From NCBI RefSeq assembly GCF_000002075.1, contig NW_004797274.1, positions 1,229,683 through 1,293,682 on the forward strand: a stretch of DNA of 64,000 bases. The letters are read 5' to 3'. Position 1 is the stretch's first letter, and each line of letters starts with the position of its first letter. Below, in pieces: positions 61,101 through 63,907 of this stretch. The notes under the pieces are model-generated. The model made no database searches and had not been told where the DNA came from. It worked only from the letters and a program-made list of their open reading frames with translations. A program made the position numbers and the translations under genes. This DNA comes from Aplysia californica. Taxonomy: Eukaryota; Mollusca; Gastropoda; Aplysiida; Aplysiidae.

Positions 61101-63907
61101 TATCAGTTATGAAGCAAACCCATTTAATCTAGAAACAAATGTCTCGATACAAGTATCAACTGAGAGACGGGGTAGACAGCATGGTTATAAAGACCACTCG
61201 TCTTTTTCTAGCATTTTAGCGAGCATCCAATGTATAATACAGGCACCTCATTGCTACACACTAACCATCATGAAACCTATAATATTCAAAATTCTGAGTA
61301 ACATACACTAGTTGGTAATGATCAGCATGCCGGACATCAAGTAATAAAATGTTTCCAGATCTGAGGGACGATTTTAGAATTATAGGTTCTGTCTGCTGAA
61401 ATAAAATGCAAATAACACGAGACAAAAATAATTAACTGACAATAACTATGATATACAAATCAACAGACAGGCACACAAAGTTGACTTGCAAATACACTTC
61501 AACTTGTTTGTAAACTGGGGGAGTGCCCATACCATCTTTCAACAACTCTTGCTTTTCTGAGGGAAATGTATGAATATTTTACAGCTTGTTACCTAACAGC
61601 AAGACATTTTGTCCTCCTGATGTTGTTGTTATCAATTAGGGCAACCCTCGCCCTTCTGTCCAATGCCATGTAGTGATAAATGCAGGTTCGCTGCAGTTGC
61701 TGTAATGTTCCATAGAGTTTGTTATCTATGTTAGGTCTTAGAGGGAGAAGTATAGTCCAGACTGATGTCATTTAGGACAGTGCAGTGGAACAGGTGATGA
61801 TCCATAGTCCTACATTGCATAGTCTCCTGATAAATCCTTGCATTGTCCTTTAACTAGGTACATCCCCCCCCCTCCCGACAACTCCAAACTTACCTCTGGC
61901 ATGTTCATGTCGTCAATGAAATAGACCAGCTTCCTCGTGCCTGGCGGGCCATAGTTGCGACCTGCCTTCTTTTCCAGCGGCTTCTCTAGAATGTTCTGAA
62001 GCATAGCACTAGTGGTGTAGAAATTGAACGGCACATTGGCAATTATGTAGTCTTCACCCAGATACTTGAGTTTATTCTGCATCAATACAGTCTTTCCTGT
62101 CCCCGCAGCCCCAACCAGCATCACCGGTCGACGATTGGCAACTAGCATGTCGAGGAAGAAACGGAGCCTGTGGGTCTCCGCTGTGTGGACAATAGTGGCC
62201 TGGAGATACCAAAGACATGCGTCACATGTAAGTGTTAGTTTTAGTTTCCAGAAATTCTGACTGCAGCAACAACAAGGAAATTGATGATCCACGATTTGTT
62301 GATTAAAATTCTGTCTTTTTACATCTTTAAAATCAAATTTTCAAAAATATATTTTAAAAATAAATAGTACATTTTTAAAAATGCACCCCATCAACATAAT
62401 TTAGATGATTTAGAAGGCGAGCTTCCACCCTGACTGAGAAGGGTACAACATTCCAACAGAAAGGCCAAGATACTTGATAAAATAAAAAATCTCCCCACAT
62501 GGGAATCAAACACAGGTCTTCTGTGTGCAACGGCGAAGCACCTTACTGACTGTAACACACAGAACTGATCATTTCCACCGGTGCATTAATGCGCCAAGTG
62601 ACTACAAAGTGTTAAGAAACACAATACCCATCAGCAATAATGATAGCATCTTGTACCTGCAGTGGGACATCTGGATCATACTCAAACTCGGGCACCAGTT
62701 GTGTCCATGGTTTGAAACTGTGAGAGGCCGGGTCAATGTAGTAGTCAAAGACAGTGCCGTGGGAGGGGAATTTGACAGTCTTGTACTCCATGACCCACCA
62801 CTTGGTGAAGTCCACTCGGTGGTCACAGAGCTTTGAAGGAAAAGGTCAAATTAAAATTTATACTGGTTAAAAAGGAATAAAGAAAAATTTAAGACAATTA
62901 AAGATTCAAATTTAAACAAACTGGGATCATATGTCACCCAAAATTCATGATTTCAAAAAAGCGTAATATTTCTTGCTAAATCTTTCACATTCTTGGAAAG
63001 AAGTAAATTTTGCTAACTGCTTTGGAAAAAAAAAGTATCCTATTATAAAGCCAGCCTCCCTGTAGCTGTTTGACTAAACCAAATTAAATGTTTTTGCTGC
63101 TCTTTAAAATTGGTAAAATTTACTCTTCTGGGGTTACCCTGTTGGAACAGAAAATTAAAGTTCAAAACTGTAACTTTGAGAAAAATTACGCTTTTCATTT
63201 TTTTAAAACAAATAAATCAAACCCAGAAACATTTGGAGGAACAATGTATTCCAGATGTAGAAAACACTGCATTTTGGCCCTGGCATAATCCTAAGCTTTC
63301 CCAACCACCAAAACGCATAATCGTCATTTTTTTATGACTCAAGTTGCTAACATTATCCACTGCATTGGTGTGATTCTCAAAATCAATTCAAGATAGTGAC
63401 ATTTCTGAGGATAGCAACCTCTAGTTTCATCCCAATGAAAATTGGTATAAATTATCTTAGTATACCGGGTATAGTATTTATAGCAAATTCAAATAAAATC
63501 ACCCAAAAAAGCTATAACTAAATATTAAAGAAAAACTACCTTCGGGTCCCACTCTACCATCTCTGCCTCCCCTTCCCATCCCCCCTCCTTCCACTTTATG
63601 TATCCACCAGAAAAGAAATCTTACCTGATCCTGAAACATACACCCTCCAAACGCCCATACGCAACAAAAGACGAAATACAACTCGTAGAGATCTTTTGGC
63701 GAGTCAGGAGGCACGTTATCCGGCACTATCAAACACTCCAGTAAGTAGGTCAACATGTGCACATGTGCAATTTCCTGAATGGGAGTGATTTTCTTGAAGC
63801 GCAGTCTGAGTGTATCCAAAATAGAGGACACGTATTTGTCAAACAGAATGGTCAGGTTTGCTTTCTCAGACTGGACCTCACGTCGGTCGACCCAGCTCTG
63901 GACGTAC
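22039..63907 (-). CDS. Axonemal dynein heavy chain, DNAH9/11/17 (outer-arm beta) type, 3' half of gene
   Basis: Thirty-four exons, all phase-compatible, encode about 2,191 residues ending GVALLLQV and TGA. The protein is a motor ATPase that drives ciliary and flagellar beating in the outer dynein arm. Visible parts in order: end of AAA2; AAA3 with Walker A GAAGTGKT and Walker B YFIDDMN; AAA4 with GVGGSGKQ; coiled-coil stalk with microtubule-binding tip (ELKSFGSPP to GLCSWV); AAA5; AAA6 ([22 protein letters not shown]); and the C-terminal domain (GYxYGLYMEG-like region, [13 protein letters not shown]). All residues expected for a working AAA3/AAA4 are present. Homology to the beta-type chains is near-continuous; the choice among DNAH9, 11 and 17 needs a tree. 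The linker, AAA1 and tail lie beyond 64000. Introns are 0.1-3.2 kb. No frameshift or stop was seen. Confidence 0.96.
22421..22674. mobile_element. MITE of ~254 bp beside the last dynein exon
   Basis: Ends AATTGGTCGCTTTTAA and, inverted, the same word with a one-base shift, continuing C/G-ACAAG. The inverted repeats span about 27 bp. No transposase and no clear target-site duplication. Its inner content is unremarkable. Confidence 0.7.
22675..23559. other. Intron stretch without recognised features
   Basis: AT-rich intron of the dynein gene. Several short plus-strand ORFs have no protein-like pattern. No repeat of this window was recognised. Confidence 0.5.
23560..24367. mobile_element. pogo/Tigger-like non-autonomous element, 808 bp
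   Basis: Inverted ends CAGTGGAATCCTGTTATAAC and CAGTGGAGTCCACTTATAAC (read inward), flanked by TA at 23558-23559 and 24368-24369. The internal sequence has no transposase-length ORF. Confidence 0.85.
24425..24502 (+). mobile_element. SINE family A 3' fragment
   Basis: TGTCTATTACTCTCTTGTAAGACCTCT and ATATGACCATATG-type words match the 3' half of family A, without head or clear flanks. Confidence 0.5.
24799..24951 (-). mobile_element. SINE family A copy
   Basis: Minus-oriented copy with TTTGATAGGAAAGAAGGAGC and a CACCCACCAAC head end. Flanked by a perfect 10-bp duplication ATTTGAGGTG at 24789-24798 and 24952-24961. Confidence 0.85.
25040..25102 (-). mobile_element. SINE family A tail fragment
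   Basis: TTTTACAGTGCTCGCAACAG and AAGGTCCTATGAGCGC correspond to the 3' end of family A only. Confidence 0.5.
25480..25558 (-). repeat. tRNA-like sequence (tRNA pseudogene or SINE head)
   Basis: On the minus strand, CTCGTGGTCTAGAG then GAGGTTAAGG resembles an A box with a short insertion, and GGTTCGAATCC (493-503 of this kilobase block, + positions 25493-25503) is a perfect B box. The stem pairing looks imperfect and no CCA or terminator context is evident, so I read it as tRNA-derived and not as a working tRNA. Confidence 0.55.
25557..25573 (+). repeat. Poly-C tract
   Basis: Uninterrupted C-run about 10 nt beyond the donor of dynein exon 33; it becomes a G-run in the transcript. Confidence 0.95.
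25584..25722 (-). CDS. Dynein exon 33: C-terminal region
   Basis: 139 nt: [43 protein letters not shown]. Donor GTAACT is followed closely by a long C-run (G-run on the transcript). Confidence 0.95.
25741..25937 (-). mobile_element. SINE family A copy, diverged
   Basis: TTTTATGGCACTTGCAACAC at one end and GACCACCAACCACCC at the other match family A. An internal stretch is altered. No clear target-site duplication. Confidence 0.6.
26499..26614 (-). CDS. Dynein exon 32: C-terminal region
   Basis: 116 nt: [20 protein letters not shown], then [15 protein letters not shown] and two bases of a split Trp. The donor is placed at GTTAGA because only this joins W-YADML in phase. LFLLAQ is less conserved than its surroundings. 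Confidence 0.85.
26757..27191. mobile_element. MITE of ~435 bp with long perfect-looking terminal repeats
   Basis: TGTGAGGCAGCGTGGTGGAA, continuing to TCAGGCTC, starts the element; the exact inverse ends it at 27191. The terminal repeat is at least 28 bp with no mismatch seen. No ORF of transposase size. The duplication at its flanks is unclear because the repeat ends are palindromic with the flanks. Confidence 0.85.
27439..27456 (+). repeat. Poly-C tract
   Basis: Homopolymer of about 18 C in a dynein intron with nothing else recognised nearby. Confidence 0.9.
27630..27750. repeat. (AT)n microsatellite
   Basis: About 120 nt of alternating AT with a few GTATAT interruptions, ending about 25 nt from the donor of dynein exon 31. 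Confidence 0.95.
27776..27964 (-). CDS. Dynein exon 31: C-terminal region
   Basis: 63 codons: [49 protein letters not shown]. Donor GTAAGG; an (AT)n tract starts about 25 nt on. Confidence 0.95.
28381..28623 (-). CDS. Dynein exon 30: C-terminal region
   Basis: 81 codons: [40 protein letters not shown], ending SREEK. Donor GTAAGA. Confidence 0.96.
29402..29521 (-). CDS. Dynein exon 29: C-terminal region
   Basis: 40 codons: [40 protein letters not shown]. Donor GTTGGT; an AT repeat follows about 20 nt on. Confidence 0.93.
29639..29830 (-). mobile_element. tRNA-headed SINE, family C
   Basis: On the minus strand, GCAGAAGACCTGCATTCAAT (B-box-like) is followed by a body with TTTTTATTGAGTAT, GGCAGGGTCAAAGCT and TGTGTTGATGGGGGCAT. 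The same order occurs near 62380-62565 (-) and 44331-44520 (+). Confidence 0.7.
29913..30096 (-). mobile_element. SINE family A copy (short form)
   Basis: Complete minus-oriented copy with GCTTGCAACTGCATAAGGTC and CACCAGAGCACCCATCAACC. Flanked by the 9-bp duplication GTCAAACAT (29904-29912, 30097-30105). Confidence 0.88.
30278..30469 (-). CDS. Dynein exon 28: start of C-terminal region
   Basis: 64 codons: [51 protein letters not shown]. Donor GTCAGC. Confidence 0.96.
30690..30902 (+). repeat. Dispersed repeat family D copy 1
   Basis: Contains GCTTGCACTGCATGCTTTCC, GGTCTCCTGAGGTAATAATA, AAGCGCACAAAGCATGCTG and ATATATGCACTATATAAAT. It shares this order with copies near 35500 and 55165. The GCGC..CTATATAAAT ending is a type of SINE 3' end seen in many animals (recalled, not checked). 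Confidence 0.6.
30907..31962. mobile_element. TTAA-flanked non-autonomous element, 1,056 bp (piggyBac- or Kolobok-like)
   Basis: TTAA at 30903-30906 and 31963-31966 directly abut perfect 13-bp inverted ends CTCATTCGCTACG. TTAA duplications are the signature of piggyBac and Kolobok transposases. No transposase ORF; the interior is AT-rich. A GC-rich hairpin sits just inside the left end. Confidence 0.82.
32364..32752 (-). mobile_element. SINE family A copy (long form)
   Basis: Carries the shared tail (CAGCGCTCGCAACTGCACAA), the long-form middle (GGGAATCAGACTTACTCTGC) and the long-form head end (TTTGGGAATGGCCTAAAGAC) finishing in a CCCCGGGGGG word. Same arrangement at 39298 and 54690. Confidence 0.8.
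32815..32884. mobile_element. 70-bp TTAA-flanked micro-MITE
   Basis: TTAA, inverted ends CACTTTGCCA, then TTAA again. It is among the shortest elements here and differs in end sequence from the 1,056-bp element nearby. Confidence 0.65.
33014..33241 (-). CDS. Dynein exon 27: AAA6 end
   Basis: 76 codons: [60 protein letters not shown]. Donor GTAAAT. Confidence 0.96.
33435..34455. mobile_element. pogo/Tigger-like non-autonomous element, 1,021 bp
   Basis: Inverted ends CAGTAGTCTCCGCCTAAACG with near-perfect match at both sides, flanked by TA (33433-33434 and 34456-34457). The subterminal GTGCGTTTA words repeat several times. It contains a long poly-G tract at about 33669-33691. No transposase ORF. 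Confidence 0.88.
34713..34791. mobile_element. 81-bp hairpin MITE family, copy 2
   Basis: CGACTGCTGAGAGTGAGAG at the left, TTTTACACTGAGCAGTC at the right; AAGACTGCC and CCATTT are shared internally with the copy at 19512-19592. Confidence 0.7.
34994..35270 (-). CDS. Dynein exon 26: AAA6
   Basis: 277 nt: [60 protein letters not shown] and GHWVVLQ. Donor GTGTGT. Confidence 0.96.
35500..35640 (+). repeat. Dispersed repeat family D copy 2
   Basis: GCTTGCACTGTGTGCCTCCC, GTTTCAGAATGCTCTCAGGT and GCGAATCGCATAGAGCTTGC align in order with the copies near 30760 and 55165. Confidence 0.55.
35660..35766 (-). mobile_element. tRNA-headed SINE family C, head fragment
   Basis: Minus strand: GTTACAGTGGTTGG (A-box-like), GCAGAAGACGAAAGTTTGAT (B-box position) and GGGGAGAAATTTATTGAGTA, as in other family C copies, but the body is missing or replaced. 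Confidence 0.55.
36611..36804 (-). CDS. Dynein exon 25: AAA6
   Basis: 194 nt: [39 protein letters not shown] and a split Thr. Donor GTAAGA. Confidence 0.93.
36908..37113 (-). mobile_element. SINE family A copy (short form, duplicated tail)
   Basis: Complete minus-oriented copy between perfect 11-bp duplications AATCCTTGGGT (36897-36907, 37114-37124). The tail word TTTAGTAGAGGTTTT occurs twice, a small tail duplication. Confidence 0.9.
37571..37713 (+). mobile_element. SINE family A 3' part
   Basis: TGTCAAACATCTATTGTCCT through CTGTAAAACTCTTACTAAAAC corresponds to family A lacking its head. Confidence 0.6.
37805..37927 (-). CDS. Dynein exon 24: AAA6
   Basis: 41 codons: [20 protein letters not shown] and [13 protein letters not shown]. 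Donor GTATCT. Confidence 0.92.
38701..38871 (-). CDS. Dynein exon 23: AAA6
   Basis: 57 codons: [46 protein letters not shown]. Donor GTATCT. Confidence 0.94.
39298..39690 (-). mobile_element. SINE family A copy (long form)
   Basis: TTTTAGTAGAGGTTTTACGG, GGGAATCAGACTTACTCTGC, GAGCAGCAGTTTCCTGTTGT and GGGAATGGCCTAAAGATACT in the same order as the copies at 32364 and 54690. Confidence 0.82.
39890..40149 (-). CDS. Dynein exon 22: strut helices to AAA6
   Basis: 260 nt: [51 protein letters not shown]. Donor GTAAGA. Confidence 0.95.
40210..40381 (-). mobile_element. SINE family A copy (short form)
   Basis: GTTTTAGTAAGCGTTTTACG at one end and CACCCGCCAACCACC at the other. Target-site duplication not evident. 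Confidence 0.75.
41026..41141 (-). CDS. Dynein exon 21: AAA5-AAA6
   Basis: 116 nt: [20 protein letters not shown], then [15 protein letters not shown]. Donor GTCTCT is weak, but phase to the next exon is exact. Confidence 0.9.
42230..42271. mobile_element. Solo pogo-like inverted-repeat end
   Basis: Minus strand: after TA, CAGTCGAACCTGCCTAAGCT. A similar left-type end, CAGTCGAACCTGATCTAACA, lies at 46108. Partners were not located, so extents are unknown. Confidence 0.45.
42304..42428 (-). CDS. Dynein exon 20: AAA5
   Basis: 125 nt: [40 protein letters not shown] and a split Arg. Acceptor TTTTACAG, donor GTGCTT. Confidence 0.93.
42745..42977 (+). mobile_element. RTE-like LINE 3' end with TGA microsatellite tail
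   Basis: Translation [20 protein letters not shown] then WRKVFVRDL and a stop resembles the last residues of RTE-type reverse transcriptase proteins. A (TGA)n run begins about 25 nt later, as expected for the short-repeat tails of RTE elements. Confidence 0.6.
43137..43320. repeat. (ATG)n/(GAT)n microsatellite beside dynein exon 19
   Basis: About 180 nt of ATG triplets with GAC and ACA interruptions toward the exon. It reaches the exon 19 donor and creates false poly-His and poly-Met ORFs. Confidence 0.95.
43321..43476 (-). CDS. Dynein exon 19: AAA5
   Basis: 52 codons: [44 protein letters not shown]. The donor GTGATT runs straight into a CAT/GAT microsatellite. Confidence 0.94.
43491..43674 (-). 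mobile_element. SINE family A copy inserted in a MITE end
   Basis: Complete minus-oriented copy with perfect 10-bp duplications AGAGCACAGG at 43481-43490 and 43675-43684. The right copy overlaps the first bases of the MITE at 43680, so the SINE landed at that element's end. Confidence 0.9.
43680..43924. mobile_element. MITE of 245 bp with ~60-bp terminal inverted repeats
   Basis: ACAGGGGAAAAACGACGGTA at the left and its inverse at the right; similarity continues through GTCACAAACTG and GAGGGTGCCAATTTT. A CAGGGG start would suit a hAT-like end, but no matching target-site duplication was seen. Confidence 0.8.
43934..44145 (-). CDS. Orphan exon-like ORF of unknown origin
   Basis: On the minus strand, a pyrimidine-rich acceptor ending CCTATCAG precedes 212 nt of open frame, closed by CAG and GTGAAT. 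Encoded residues include [20 protein letters not shown] and [20 protein letters not shown], with mixed hydrophobic and charged character unlike the low-complexity ORFs nearby. It lies between dynein exons 18 and 19, which join perfectly without it, and its phase (2-0) would break the dynein frame. It may be an exon of a nested gene or a relic of another gene. There is faint similarity to the first part of caspase p20 domains (L..F..LGF pattern), too weak to assign. Confidence 0.35.
44331..44520 (+). mobile_element. tRNA-headed SINE, family C
   Basis: TGGCGTAGTGGTTAGGTACT is a good A-box region; CAGTTCAGTTCCC is a B-box-like word. The body then has TTTTTATCGAGTATCTGGG and GCAGGGTCGAAGCCCATCTC, shared with the copies at 29639 and 62380. 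It ends in AGTAAAAATG. Confidence 0.75.
45270..45520 (-). mobile_element. RTE-like LINE 3' fragment
   Basis: Minus-strand translation [20 protein letters not shown] then [12 protein letters not shown] matches the well-known C-terminal pattern GRPKxTWRRxLExDLKxMG of LINE ORF2 proteins. A degenerate TGATGA-type tail follows at about 45270-45300. Confidence 0.7.
45720..45872 (-). CDS. Dynein exon 18: AAA5
   Basis: 51 codons absent from long-ORF views: [51 protein letters not shown]. Acceptor CTCCAG, donor GTAATT. Confidence 0.93.
46107..46327. mobile_element. Possible truncated pogo-like element
   Basis: TA then CAGTCGAACCTGATCTAACA begins a region with ATAAGAC words that runs toward dynein exon 17. 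The other end is not visible; it may have been lost or overlap the exon border. Confidence 0.35.
46328..46444 (-). CDS. Dynein exon 17: AAA5
   Basis: 39 codons: [20 protein letters not shown], then [19 protein letters not shown]. Acceptor CTCAAAG, donor GTGAGT. Confidence 0.92.
46992..47254 (-). CDS. Dynein exon 16: CC2 and AAA5 approach
   Basis: 263 nt: [55 protein letters not shown]. Length between motifs matches the family with no gap. Donor GTGTCA. Confidence 0.95.
48035..48217 (+). mobile_element. SINE family A copy (short form, complete)
   Basis: Sense copy from AGGGTGGTTGGCGGGTGCTG to CTCTACTAAAACTAATC between perfect 12-bp duplications AAACAACTCAAG (48023-48034, 48218-48229). It defines the family's sense strand: GGTGGTTGG head, CTAAAACTAA tail. 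Confidence 0.93.
48331..48462 (-). CDS. Dynein exon 15: tip to return helix CC2
   Basis: 132 nt completing Gly: [20 protein letters not shown] then helix to DKLATIK. Donor GTTGGG departs from consensus, but phase and homology on both sides support it. Confidence 0.92.
48872..49366. mobile_element. hAT-like MITE, 495 bp
   Basis: Inverted ends CAGTGATGATACATAA and CAATGATGATACATAA, with similarity continuing to GTCCACTC (over 30 bp), between 7-bp repeats CTTACAC (48865-48871, 49367-49373). CAG-type ends and a 7-8-bp duplication suggest the hAT superfamily. No transposase. Confidence 0.8.
49598..49640 (+). mobile_element. SINE family A tail fragment
   Basis: GCGCTCATATGACCTTATGC and AGTTGCGAGCGCCGTAAAAC are the last ~40 nt of family A, alone. 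Either a severely 5'-truncated insertion or a deletion remnant. Confidence 0.65.
49778..49916 (-). CDS. Dynein exon 14: microtubule-binding domain
   Basis: 139 nt: [40 protein letters not shown], then AAA and the first base of Gly. Donor GTTTCA. Confidence 0.93.
50164..50229 (-). mobile_element. SINE family A remnant that seeds the 77-bp array
   Basis: CAAGTGTCAAAGATTAGAGC and GTTACCAGAGAGTAACAT match the middle of family A. The head of the same copy continues into the tandem array that follows. Confidence 0.75.
50230..51075. repeat. 77-bp minisatellite, 11 units
   Basis: Units begin TACAACGATAG at 50230, 50308 and then every 77 nt to 51001. From the second unit on I see no differences. Each unit is the SINE A head (GACCAGAGCACCCGCCAACC) plus about 12 nt of flank (TGCAAACACAC). 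The last unit ends about 10 nt from the donor of dynein exon 13. The array makes identical 69-residue false ORFs on the minus strand. Confidence 0.97.
51086..51232 (-). CDS. Dynein exon 13: stalk, entry to microtubule-binding tip
   Basis: 49 codons, phase 0. [20 protein letters not shown] and [17 protein letters not shown] are family signatures. The donor GTGGGA is followed within 10 nt by the 77-bp minisatellite. Confidence 0.95.
51880..52581. repeat. ~168-bp degenerate tandem repeat, about 4 units
   Basis: CAGCTCTTTAC-type words recur at about 51950, 52117, 52284 and 52453, each followed by CATGAAGCA, GCATC-GCAAGATATTGAACC and CTTTTC-CAACATT. The units differ by small indels. The last unit runs to the donor of dynein exon 12. 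Confidence 0.88.
52582..52842 (-). CDS. Dynein exon 12: stalk coiled coil CC1
   Basis: 87 codons, phase 0. Heptad-rich [20 protein letters not shown] through [20 protein letters not shown]. Donor GTTCGT lies at the edge of a ~168-bp tandem array. Confidence 0.94.
53109..53150. repeat. (CT)n and (CA)n microsatellite
   Basis: CT dinucleotides followed by a short CA run within a pyrimidine-rich intron. It sits about 40 nt short of nothing recognisable. Confidence 0.85.
53430..53645 (-). mobile_element. LINE ORF2 C-terminal fragment
   Basis: Minus strand encodes [20 protein letters not shown] then [12 protein letters not shown] and an Arg-rich end, the KxEGKRxRGRPxxRW pattern of RTE/BovB-like LINE proteins. 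Open for about 70 residues, so moderately young or lucky. Confidence 0.65.
53862..54095 (-). CDS. Dynein exon 11: AAA4 end, stalk start
   Basis: 78 codons, phase 0. [20 protein letters not shown] precedes the first stalk helix ([20 protein letters not shown]). Donor GTGTGT. Confidence 0.95.
54225..54475. repeat. (ATT)n/(ATC)n microsatellite
   Basis: About 250 nt of ATT, ATC and related triplets ending some 35 nt from the donor of dynein exon 10. It produces false poly-Asn and poly-Ile ORFs. Confidence 0.95.
54511..54672 (-). CDS. Dynein exon 10: AAA4
   Basis: 54 codons, phase 0. [40 protein letters not shown], then [10 protein letters not shown]. Donor GTGAGG; an ATT/ATC repeat starts about 35 nt further on. 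Confidence 0.95.
54690..55078 (-). mobile_element. SINE family A copy (long form)
   Basis: TTTTAGTAGAGGTTTTACGG through GGGAATCAGACTTACTCTGC to TTTGGGAATGGCCTAAAGAC and a final CCCCGGGGGG, as at 32364. A short-form piece follows immediately. Confidence 0.85.
55080..55157 (-). mobile_element. SINE family A short-form fragment
   Basis: GTAGAGGTTTTACGGCACTC to AGAAGGGGAGAT. It abuts the long-form copy on its left and family D sequence on its right, so it was cut or overwritten. Confidence 0.7.
55158..55320 (+). repeat. Dispersed repeat family D copy 3
   Basis: GCTTGAACTGTATGCTTCCC, GTCTGCTGGAGTAATAATGG and GCAAAGCGCATGGAGCATGC match, in order, the copies near 30760 and 35520. Confidence 0.65.
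55553..55660 (+). repeat. Degenerate tRNA-like SINE head
   Basis: CTGGCTTAGAGGTAAGATGG resembles an A box and CAGGTTTCATTCAAACCC a decayed B box. The following sequence was not matched to family C. Low certainty. Confidence 0.4.
56178..56404 (-). CDS. Dynein exon 9: AAA4 Walker B
   Basis: 227 nt completing the split Gly. [13 protein letters not shown] holds the Walker B strand; [17 protein letters not shown] and [10 protein letters not shown] follow. Donor GTAAGT. Confidence 0.95.
56625..56944. mobile_element. pogo/Tigger-like MITE, 320 bp
   Basis: Inverted ends CAGTAGTCTCCACTAAAGAT and CAGTAGTCTCCGCTTGAATA (read inward), flanked by TA (56623-56624, 56945-56946). Shares the CAGTAGTCTCC end with the 1,021-bp element at 33435. 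Confidence 0.85.
57113..57191 (-). CDS. Dynein exon 8: short AAA4 exon
   Basis: 79 nt encoding [16 protein letters not shown] and LYRKSGLK, ending one base into a glycine codon. Acceptor TTGGTAG, donor GTAATG. It is too short to show as an ORF, but homology and phase fix it. Confidence 0.9.
57192..58050. other. Dynein intron without recognised features
   Basis: AT-rich intron; no repeat family of this window and no conserved ORF was recognised. Confidence 0.5.
58051..58368 (-). CDS. Dynein exon 7: AAA4 with Walker A
   Basis: 106 codons, phase 0. PLNKLL-type region, [20 protein letters not shown], and Walker [20 protein letters not shown]. Donor GTTTGT. Confidence 0.96.
58595..58655. repeat. 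(CT)n microsatellite
   Basis: CT and CTTT repeats in the intron between dynein exons 6 and 7. No other feature was recognised in this intron. Confidence 0.85.
58954..59115 (-). CDS. Dynein exon 6: AAA3 small domain
   Basis: 54 codons, phase 0. [10 protein letters not shown] completes the NIFQG motif; [19 protein letters not shown] is typical of the family. Donor GTTTGA is non-consensus after position 3. Confidence 0.92.
59569..59808 (-). CDS. Dynein exon 5: AAA3 lid region
   Basis: 80 codons, phase 0. [16 protein letters not shown] continues the previous exon; [18 protein letters not shown] is strongly conserved. Donor GTAAGG. Confidence 0.95.
59906..60125. repeat. (ATG)n/(AAT)n microsatellite
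   Basis: About 220 nt starting as GATGAT and passing into AATAAT and AACAAC triplets, roughly 100 nt upstream (in transcript sense) of dynein exon 5. Confidence 0.93.
60494..60661 (-). CDS. Dynein exon 4: AAA3
   Basis: 56 codons, phase 0. [20 protein letters not shown], then [14 protein letters not shown] (sensor I region) and ARLQ before donor GTGGTA. Confidence 0.94.
60685..60735. mobile_element. TTAA-type element end
   Basis: TTAACACTTTGCAGTCACTT then GCCGCAATAATGCGATGG. An inverted relative of about 50 bp lies at 62565-62615. Either two solo ends or two old copies. Confidence 0.5.
61894..62199 (-). CDS. Dynein exon 3: AAA3 Walker A and B
   Basis: 102 codons, phase 0. Walker A GAAGTGKT, the conserved [26 protein letters not shown] and Walker [13 protein letters not shown]. 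The donor GTAAGT is followed by a C-run. Confidence 0.96.
62380..62562 (-). mobile_element. tRNA-headed SINE, family C
   Basis: Minus strand: GTCAGTAAGGTGCTTCGCCG, ACCTGTGTTTGATTCCC (good B box), GGGGAGATTTTTTATTTTAT, GTCAGGGTGGAAGCTC and TATGTTGATGGGGTGCATT. The best preserved family C head in the window. Confidence 0.78.
62563..62615. mobile_element. TTAA-type element end, inverse of 60685
   Basis: Minus strand: TTAACACTTTGTAGTCACTT then GGCGCATTAATGCACCGGTG. It abuts the head of the family C SINE and lies about 40 nt from the donor of dynein exon 2. Confidence 0.5.
62657..62830 (-). CDS. Dynein exon 2: start of AAA3
   Basis: 58 codons, phase 0 at both ends. [20 protein letters not shown] and VFDYYID are hallmark segments of axonemal heavy chains. 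Donor GTACAA. Confidence 0.92.
62831..63624. other. Dynein intron without recognised features
   Basis: AT-rich intron between dynein exons 1 and 2. No repeat family or conserved ORF was recognised. Confidence 0.5.
63625..63907 (-). CDS. Dynein exon 1 of 34 visible: AAA2-AAA3 junction
   Basis: Acceptor CTTCAG, donor GTAAGA. Begins with the last base of a split codon, then [11 protein letters not shown], and ends [11 protein letters not shown], the conserved segment before AAA3. Confidence 0.92.
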
